From: an uncultured Lachnospiraceae bacterium
GTDB lineage: Bacteria > Bacillota_A > Clostridia > Lachnospirales > Lachnospiraceae
Assembly: GCA_910587495.1 (NCBI GenBank)
Contig: CAJUMT010000201.1
Span: forward strand, 1-6,243
Length of the DNA stretch: 6,243 nucleotides
Direction: 5' to 3'
Within the stretch, counting starts at the first letter, position 1, and each line of letters opens with the position of its first letter. This document shows, piece after piece, positions 1-4,774 of this stretch. The position numbers and the translations under genes are program-made. A model generated the notes under the pieces. That model did no database searches and was not told where the DNA came from. It saw only the letters and a program-made list of their open reading frames with translations.

Positions 1-1659
1 CGCTGCGGCAGTCTCTAAGCGGTCGCCGGTGATCATGACTACCTGGATGCCCGCTTTTTGTACCTCGGCAATGGATTCCCTTGCTTCCTGTCTTACATCG
101 TCCCTGATGGCTACCAAACCGATGATTACCAAATCGTCATGAATGGAATTTTCCACCAGCTCTTTCTCTGAATACCCAAACGAGAGTACACGCATGGCTC
201 TCGAAGCCAGGCCGTCAATTTTCTTATCCAGTGCGTCTTTATCAATCTTTTTGATCTGCCCTGACGCGTCCATATATTTCTCCGCCTTGGCAAGCAGACG
301 TTCCGGCGCTCCTTTATAAAAAGTCTTTCCCTGTTTATCAAGCCTTGCCTGGCTGAATTTATTCATGGAATTAAAGCCCTGAGACGCGGATACCTGATAC
401 TGCTGTTTGCCTTCCAGCGCATGGAACGTGGTCTCCCCGAGGAATTTCATAAGCGCCTGGTCAGTGGCGTTTCCACCGATAACTCTATGTTCAGAATCGA
501 ACATAGACTGGGTGTTTTTACCGATGGCCAGATTCAAAAGTTCTTTTACCTCGCTGTGTCTTTCCAGCTCTGCGATAGGAATGCTGTTGCCGTCCGCCGT
601 GAAAAATTCCACTACTTCCAGACTTCCTTTGGTGATCGTTCCTGTCTTATCACTGAAAAGAATATTCAAAGAGCCTGCCGTCTCTATACCTTCAGCTTTT
701 CTTACAAGCACGTTATGATCCAGCATCTTGGCTGTATTCTGCATCAGCACCAGAGAGATCATAAGCGGCAGGCCTTCAGGTACGGCACAGACAATAATCA
801 CGATGGCCAGAGAAACCGCTTCCACTATATCTTTGATGACGCTTTCAAATCCCGCGGAAAAATACGCGCCGAAACCGCCCGCAGACACAATAAAATACGC
901 AAAATACAAAACGGCGATCACTACCGCGCCTACATATCCGAACACGGAAATCTGACCTGCCAGCTTGGACAATTTTACTTTCAGAGGAGAATCCACTTCT
1001 TCCTCCTGCATCTCGTCCGCCATCCGGCCCATCATGGTCTTAAGTCCGACTTTGCGTACATCCATAACGCCTTCGCCGTCGAACACCACCGCGCCTCTGA
1101 ACAGGGAATGAGCATCCACAAAAGTATCTCCTGTGATATCATCCGGCAGCTCAAAGTCCTCAGATGCTTCTGTCTTTTTGCATTCTTCCGCCTCGCCGTT
1201 CAGGGCAGAGTTATCCACTCTTAAGCTTCCGGATATCAGGACGCCGTCTGCGGGGATCTTATCTCCTGACTGAAGGAGCACTTTATCCCCGGTTACAACT
1301 TCGTCTACATCTATAACCGCCACGACGCCGTTGCGATGCACTTTACACTGGTCTTTTTTTGTTCTGTCTTTTAAAGCTCTGTATTTGGTGTCACTGGCAA
1401 CGCCTGTCTTTGCGGACACAAACGCCACAATCAACACGGCCACAATAGTACCAAGAGGCTCATAAATCTCCGCATAACCAAAGAAGAACATTACGATCAT
1501 CAACACCGCTATGGCAAGCAGAATCTTGATCATCGGATCTCCAAAAGTCTCTTTAAATTCCTCCCAAAAGGTCGTCGGCTCTGAATCCGGTATCTCGTTG
1601 GAACCGTATTGTTTTCTCGAAGCTTCTGCTTCCTGGTCTGTCAGTCCATTAAATTTCAT
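1..1659 (-). CDS. Calcium-type P-type (P2) cation-transporting ATPase, 3' end outside window
   Basis: The frame is open from the ATG at 1659 to the left edge (553 codons, no stop), so the protein is C-terminally truncated by the window only. It is an ATP-driven membrane cation pump. Visible in order: N-terminal cation-ATPase domain (about 1-35); hydrophobic pair M1/M2 (about 42-82); actuator domain with NGEA at 154-157 in place of the usual TGES; M3 (about 236-258); M4 (about 277-306) with PEGLP at 294-298, whose Glu295 matches the Ca2+-ligating Glu of SERCA/PMCA pumps; phosphorylation motif DKTGT at 337-341 (Asp337 phosphorylated); nucleotide-binding KGAPE at 449-453; hinge MITGD at 542-546. 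M5 onward, with the remaining ion ligands, lies outside. PEGLP favours Ca2+ over heavy metals; Mn2+ or another divalent ion is possible. AGGAG lies 7 nt before the chosen ATG. It follows three TerD genes on the same strand, after a 99-nt gap containing a stem-loop. Family assignment is near certain, the ion is inferred. Confidence 0.95.
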   Translation of the reverse strand, partial: MKFNGLTDQEAEASRKQYGSNEIPDSEPTTFWEEFKETFGDPMIKILLAIAVLMIVMFFFGYAEIYEPLGTIVAVLIVAFVSAKTGVASDTKYRALKDRTKKDQCKVHRNGVVAVIDVDEVVTGDKVLLQSGDKIPADGVLISGSLRVDNSALNGEAEECKKTEASEDFELPDDITGDTFVDAHSLFRGAVVFDGEGVMDVRKVGLKTMMGRMADEMQEEEVDSPLKVKLSKLAGQISVFGYVGAVVIAVLYFAYFIVSAGGFGAYFSAGFESVIKDIVEAVSLAIVIIVCAVPEGLPLMISLVLMQNTAKMLDHNVLVRKAEGIETAGSLNILFSDKTGTITKGSLEVVEFFTADGNSIPIAELERHSEVKELLNLAIGKNTQSMFDSEHRVIGGNATDQALMKFLGETTFHALEGKQQYQVSASQGFNSMNKFSQARLDKQGKTFYKGAPERLLAKAEKYMDASGQIKKIDKDALDKKIDGLASRAMRVLSFGYSEKELVENSIHDDLVIIGLVAIRDDVRQEARESIAEVQKAGIQVVMITGDRLETAAA

Positions 1660-1666
1660 CACATTT

Positions 1667-1672
1667 CTCCTC
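1667..1672 (-). promoter_or_regulatory. Ribosome binding site deciding the ATPase start
   Basis: GAGGAG on the minus strand, with its AGGAG core 7 nt before the ATG at 1659. Two other in-frame starts exist: an ATG at 1674, which overlaps this site and has no purine-rich leader of its own, and a GTG at 1662, spaced too closely. An in-frame TAG at 1684-1686 limits any further extension. The 1659 start is therefore preferred. Confidence 0.8.
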
Positions 1673-1694
1673 ATATTGAAGTTCTATTACAGCA

Positions 1695-1733
1695 AAGAGA
1701 AACCTGCCTGCTGCCTGCCGGACGGTTTCTCTT
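1695..1733 (-). promoter_or_regulatory. Intercistronic stem-loop between terD-3 and the ATPase gene
   Basis: A perfect 10-bp inverted repeat, AAGAGAAACC at 1695-1704 and GGTTTCTCTT at 1724-1733, flanks a 19-nt loop made of CTGCC/GCAGG-like units. In the transcript it begins 25 nt after the third terD stop and ends about 22 nt before the ATPase ribosome binding site. The 3' arm is pyrimidine-rich, but the sequence after it (TGCTGTAAT) is not a run of U, so it is a poor classical terminator. A partial terminator, a processing site or a stabilising hairpin that lowers ATPase expression relative to the terD genes are all possible. The structure is seen; the function is inferred. Confidence 0.55.
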
Positions 1734-1758
1734 CTCTGTCGTTTTGTCTGCGGCGGTT

Positions 1759-2346
1759 CTATACGAATCTGCCCACAAGTTCTTTAAGACCTGGGTCTGT
1801 CGTTCCCTGGCCTACCGGGTTAAATTTCCACTCACCGTTATGACGGTAAATCTCGCCGAAAATCATGGCTGTCATATTGCTGTAGTCGTCTGTCAGATTG
1901 TATTTATACATCTCGCTGTTGTTCCTGCCGTCCACCAGACGGATAAAAGCATTCTGAATCAGGCCGAAATGTTGTTTTCTCTGAACCGCCTGGTAAATAT
2001 TCACGACGATAATAATCTTATCGTACTCCTGCGGAACGGCTCCAAGTTCAATAATGATCTGCTCGTCGTCCCCTTCTCCGGCTCCGGTCAGGTTATCTCC
2101 CATATGCTGCACCGTCCCCGTCTTATGGCGCAGATTACCAAAATAGACAATATCGCTTGTATCTGTAAGTCTGCCTGATTTTAAAAGCAGCGCCGAGGCG
2201 TCGCAGTCAATTGCCTGAGGTTTCGGAGCAAAAAAACCTCCTTTTCTCTTCACTTCATCCCATCCCAGGCCCACAACGACTCTTGACAGGCCAGCATGAT
2301 CTTTGGACAGACTGACTTTCTGTCCCTTTTTTAAACTGATTGACAT
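1759..2346 (-). CDS. TerD-family protein, divergent paralogue (third terD)
   Basis: 195-residue cytoplasmic TerD-domain protein; the family binds Ca2+ and takes part in tellurite, phage, heat and envelope stress responses. Full length: KGQKVSLSK near the N terminus, VVVGLGWD at 23-30, GDNLTG at 83-88 followed by GDDE at 92-95, then GEIYRHNGEWKF near the C terminus. It differs clearly from its two neighbours. A longer basic, Gly-rich insert (KRKGGFFAPKPQ, 33-44) precedes the acidic motif, which reads AIDCDAS (45-51) instead of DFDLDAS, losing the first Asp. The middle has VQRKQHFG instead of RRQNFGQ, and the tail lacks the GGLAALC block. These traits recall the B. subtilis YceE-type subgroup (from memory). 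The start has AGGAG 8 nt upstream, 35 nt after the preceding terD stop. It is the last terD before the ATPase. Confidence 0.95.
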   Translation of the reverse strand: MSISLKKGQKVSLSKDHAGLSRVVVGLGWDEVKRKGGFFAPKPQAIDCDASALLLKSGRLTDTSDIVYFGNLRHKTGTVQHMGDNLTGAGEGDDEQIIIELGAVPQEYDKIIIVVNIYQAVQRKQHFGLIQNAFIRLVDGRNNSEMYKYNLTDDYSNMTAMIFGEIYRHNGEWKFNPVGQGTTDPGLKELVGRFV

Positions 2347-2381
2347 TTTTAAATCTCCTATTATAATTCTATTATTTTAAG

Positions 2382-2963
2382 TTACTCTACATCCACACCA
2401 TAATTGCCGCAAAGCGCCGCCAGGCCTCCCTGGTAGCCGCAGCCGATGGCGTTGAATTTCCACTCGTCTCCATGCTTGTACAGCTCGCCGAATACGACCG
2501 CCGTCTCTATGGAGAAATCTTCTCCCAGGTCATAGCGGAGCAGTTCCTCTCCGTTCTCTTCATTGTAGATCCTTATAAACGCGTTGGATACCTGGCCAAA
2601 ATTTTGCCTCCTTGCATCCGCCTCATAAATCGTAGCCGTAAATGCCACTTTTGTTATATTCCCCGGCACTTTGGACAGATCCACTTTGATCTGCTCGTCG
2701 TCGCCGTCCCCGGCACCGGTCAGATTGTCTCCCAAATGCTCCACACTGCCCGAAGGATGCTTTAAATTCCCATAAAATACAAAATCCTCCGATCCGGCTA
2801 CTTTACCGCTGTCCGACAGAAGAAAAGCTGCTGCGTCCAGGTCAAAATCTGACCCCGTATCAAACTGATTCACATCCCAGCCCAGGCCGACTACTACTTT
2901 TTTAAGTCCCGGATTTCCTTTTGTAAGACTTACTTTCTGTCCTTTTTGCAAACTAACTGGCAT
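2382..2963 (-). CDS. terD: TerD-family calcium-binding stress protein (second terD)
   Basis: 193-residue single-domain TerD protein of typical length. Hallmarks: KGQKVSLTKGNPGLKK at 7-22, VVVGLGWD at 23-30, the Ca2+-site motif DFDLDAA at 39-45, GDNLTGAGDGDDE at 78-90, RRQNFGQVSNAFIR in the middle, DLGEDFSIETAVV, and a C-terminal GGLAALCGNYG. No signal peptide or membrane segment is seen, so it should be cytoplasmic. It aligns without gaps to the preceding terD, about 138 of 193 residues identical by hand count, indicating tandem duplication. AGGAGG lies 10 nt before the ATG, and the gap from the previous stop is 33 nt, consistent with co-transcription. The family's Ca2+ binding is known from studied TerD homologues. 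Which stress this copy serves cannot be read from the sequence. Confidence 0.97.
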   Translation of the reverse strand: MPVSLQKGQKVSLTKGNPGLKKVVVGLGWDVNQFDTGSDFDLDAAAFLLSDSGKVAGSEDFVFYGNLKHPSGSVEHLGDNLTGAGDGDDEQIKVDLSKVPGNITKVAFTATIYEADARRQNFGQVSNAFIRIYNEENGEELLRYDLGEDFSIETAVVFGELYKHGDEWKFNAIGCGYQGGLAALCGNYGVDVE

Positions 2964-2982
2964 TTTTTATATTCCTCCTGCT

Positions 2983-3010
2983 ATTATAAATTTTCATTAT
3001 GCCACTTCAA
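2983..3010 (-). promoter_or_regulatory. Weak candidate internal promoter before the second terD
   Basis: On the minus strand a perfect TATAAT (2983-2988) lies 16 nt after TTGAAG (3005-3010), which matches the sigma-A -35 consensus at four of six positions. The -35 half lies inside the last codons of the first terD. The gap is AT-rich, so a TATAAT by chance is likely, and transcription would start almost on the ribosome binding site. Offered as a candidate only. Confidence 0.2.
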
Positions 3011-3578
3011 TTCCGTAATGCCCGCAAAGCGCTGCCAGGCCTCCCTGGAAACCGCTTCCGATGGCATTGAATTTCCACTCTCCGTTGTGCTTGTAGATCT
3101 CGCCGACCACAACTGCCGTCTCTATGGAAAAATCTTCTCCCAGATCATAGTGGATCAACTCCTGTCCGCTGTCTTCATTCACAATACGGATAAATGAGTT
3201 GGATACCTGGCCGAAATTCTGCCTTCTTTCTTCCGATTCATAGATCGTAACCGTGAATGCAATCCTGGAAATATTGTCGGGAATCTTTGTCAAATCCACA
3301 AAGATCTGCTCGTCGTCCCCCTCTCCCTCTCCGGTCAGATTATCTCCCATGTGCTGTACCGACTCGCTGTCATGGGCAAGGTTGCCGTAAAAGATAAACT
3401 CTTTTTCTGTGGGACATTTCCCGTTGTCGCCCAGCATGAAGGCGGAAGCGTCCAGGTCAAAATCCGCGCCGGAATCAAACGCGTTTACATCCCAGCCCAG
3501 GCCGACCATCAGTTTTTTCAGACCCGGATTTCCTTTGGTCAAATCTACTTTTTGTCCTTTTGTCAAATTAATCGGCAT
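2997..3578 (-). CDS. terD: TerD-family calcium-binding stress protein (first terD)
   Basis: 193-residue cytoplasmic TerD-domain protein, first of three in tandem. It carries the complete family signature: KGQKVDLTKGNPGLKK at 7-22, MVGLGWD at 24-30, acidic Ca2+-site motif DFDLDAS at 39-45, GDNLTGEGEGDDE at 78-90, RRQNFGQVSNSFIR in the middle, DLGEDFSIETAVVVGEIY, and a C-terminal GGLAALCGHYG. The start is firm: AGGAGG lies 6 nt before the ATG, the best-spaced ribosome binding site in the window. The gap from the telA stop is 39 nt, with no hairpin in it. With YceG and TelA upstream it matches the content of the B. subtilis yce stress locus, where TerD-like proteins are made under envelope and general stress sigma factors. 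A sigma-factor promoter is not visible here and would lie beyond the right edge. Confidence 0.97.
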   Translation of the reverse strand: MPINLTKGQKVDLTKGNPGLKKLMVGLGWDVNAFDSGADFDLDASAFMLGDNGKCPTEKEFIFYGNLAHDSESVQHMGDNLTGEGEGDDEQIFVDLTKIPDNISRIAFTVTIYESEERRQNFGQVSNSFIRIVNEDSGQELIHYDLGEDFSIETAVVVGEIYKHNGEWKFNAIGSGFQGGLAALCGHYGIEVA

Positions 3579-3617
3579 AAAATTCCTCCTACTTATAGTT
3601 CCACTGTTTTTAGTTTT

Positions 3618-4760
3618 TTATTTTTTATCCGGCATATGGTACATCCGGTTAAACTCGGTTTTTATGTTCTCAAGTTTTACCTGGTCTTCCGTACGCTGCT
3701 TTCTGGCGCTTTCCTGAATCTGCCTTGTTTCATCAATACCATTTACAATTGTACGCCAGGTGGTTTCCAGTGTTTCAATCTTGATGGAGCTTCCGGACGC
3801 CAGTCTTGCAGTCATCTTGGACTGCTCTACGGTGTTGCGCGCATTCTTGACCAGCATCTCGTTTGTCTTCTCATCCAGCGCGGACATGGCTTCCGCCTGG
3901 ATTCTCTGGCGTTTCAGCATGATGGCCTGAGCCAGAGCCTGTTTAAAAACAGGAAGCGTAATAATAAATGCCGAATTGATCTTTCTGACCAGGTTCATAT
4001 TGCTGAACTCCATGGTCTTGATCATTGGAATGGACTGCATCGCCACATTCTCGGCGATCCGAAGATCCTGGGTGCGCTGCTCCAGCATCATAAGCGCCTG
4101 CTGTAAGCTCTGGATCTCGAACTGGATGGAATTATCTCCAGTCGCGTCCATGTCTGCCTGGCGTTTCGTTATATAATCCTCGATCTCCTGACATCCCTGT
4201 TCTCCGGCAAGAATGTATTTGACCAGATCATGATAATAGTTTACGTTTGCTTCAAACATCTGGTTCAGTTTTTTATTGGACTGCTTGATCTCCGACTCAT
4301 ACTTTTTCAGTTCCACATAGATCTTATCGACCTCTTCCCCCATTGTATGATATTTTTCCAGGATCTTATCAAGCTGTCTGCGAAGATTGCCGAATAATTT
4401 TCCAAACAGCCCCGGATTATCCTTGATCTCATTAATATCAAACTTGGACATAATCTTCGCCAGACTGTTTAACATGGCGCTGGACTCATCCAGCTGAGAC
4501 ATATTCATACTGTTTAATACCACATCGGACGCTTTTGATATTTCCTCCGCCACCTCGGCGCCAAAAGAAACAATCGTTTCCAAATCATACACTTCGATCT
4601 TGCTGGCCAGAGCATCCACTTCCGGAGAACTTACAAGCTCCGCGTTCATCCTCTGTCTGTCAGCCACAATGTCGTAGGTTTCCACCACTTCCGCTTCCAC
4701 AGGTGAAGCCGGGGCGGCCACTGGCTGTTCTGGCTTCGGCTTGCTAAAATCAAGACCCAT
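3618..4760 (-). CDS. telA: Toxic anion resistance protein, TelA/YceH family
   Basis: 380 residues, about the usual TelA length. The N terminus is a Pro/Ala/Glu-rich, probably disordered leader (8-27). The rest is almost entirely helical, with charged heptad-like stretches (about 125-175 and 345-375) suggesting coiled coils. Family landmarks are ENVAMQSIPMIK (237-248), the following LVRKINSAFIITLPVFKQAL (257-276), and a Gln/Lys/Arg-rich helix after it. There is no signal peptide or transmembrane segment. TelA/KlaA proteins were named from tellurite resistance of plasmid RK2; B. subtilis YceH is the chromosomal counterpart, and the molecular activity is unknown. The ATG begins 2 nt after the yceG stop, with AGAGG 9 nt upstream inside the end of yceG, so translational coupling is likely. 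A partnership with YceG and the TerD proteins is inferred from conserved gene neighbourhood. Confidence 0.96.
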   Translation of the reverse strand: MGLDFSKPKPEQPVAAPASPVEAEVVETYDIVADRQRMNAELVSSPEVDALASKIEVYDLETIVSFGAEVAEEISKASDVVLNSMNMSQLDESSAMLNSLAKIMSKFDINEIKDNPGLFGKLFGNLRRQLDKILEKYHTMGEEVDKIYVELKKYESEIKQSNKKLNQMFEANVNYYHDLVKYILAGEQGCQEIEDYITKRQADMDATGDNSIQFEIQSLQQALMMLEQRTQDLRIAENVAMQSIPMIKTMEFSNMNLVRKINSAFIITLPVFKQALAQAIMLKRQRIQAEAMSALDEKTNEMLVKNARNTVEQSKMTARLASGSSIKIETLETTWRTIVNGIDETRQIQESARKQRTEDQVKLENIKTEFNRMYHMPDKK

Positions 4761-4762
4761 CT

Positions 4763-4774
4763 TTAATTACCTCT
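4763..4774 (-). promoter_or_regulatory. yceG stop / telA ribosome binding site overlap
   Basis: The telA ribosome binding site AGAGG (4770-4774) lies within the last codons of yceG, whose TAA stop (4763-4765) ends 2 nt before the telA ATG. A ribosome finishing yceG is positioned to restart on telA, which suggests coupled, roughly matched synthesis of the two proteins. The site is weaker than those in front of the terD genes. Confidence 0.6.

Noticed and set aside
126..341. Minus-strand 71-codon open frame
   Set aside because: It is in a different frame from, and wholly inside, the ATPase coding sequence; the product is Arg/Lys/Trp-rich noise.
421..1224. Long plus-strand open frame (267 codons), the longest on that strand
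   Set aside because: It is antisense to the P-type ATPase, whose DKTGT, PEGLP and KGAPE motifs lie on the minus strand across this region. Its translation is rich in His, Arg and Cys with no recognisable domain.
1695..1733. Rho-independent terminator ending the terD transcript
   Set aside because: The stem is good, but no U-run follows it in the transcribed direction, so it is kept as a stem-loop of unknown role.
1609..2178. Plus-strand open frame of 189 codons
   Set aside because: It runs opposite the third terD and the ATPase start, and its product shows no family resemblance; it is a shadow of the minus-strand genes.
3351..4106. Plus-strand open frame of 251 codons
   Set aside because: It lies antisense to telA and the first terD, spans their intergenic gap, and gives a composition-biased product with no family resemblance.
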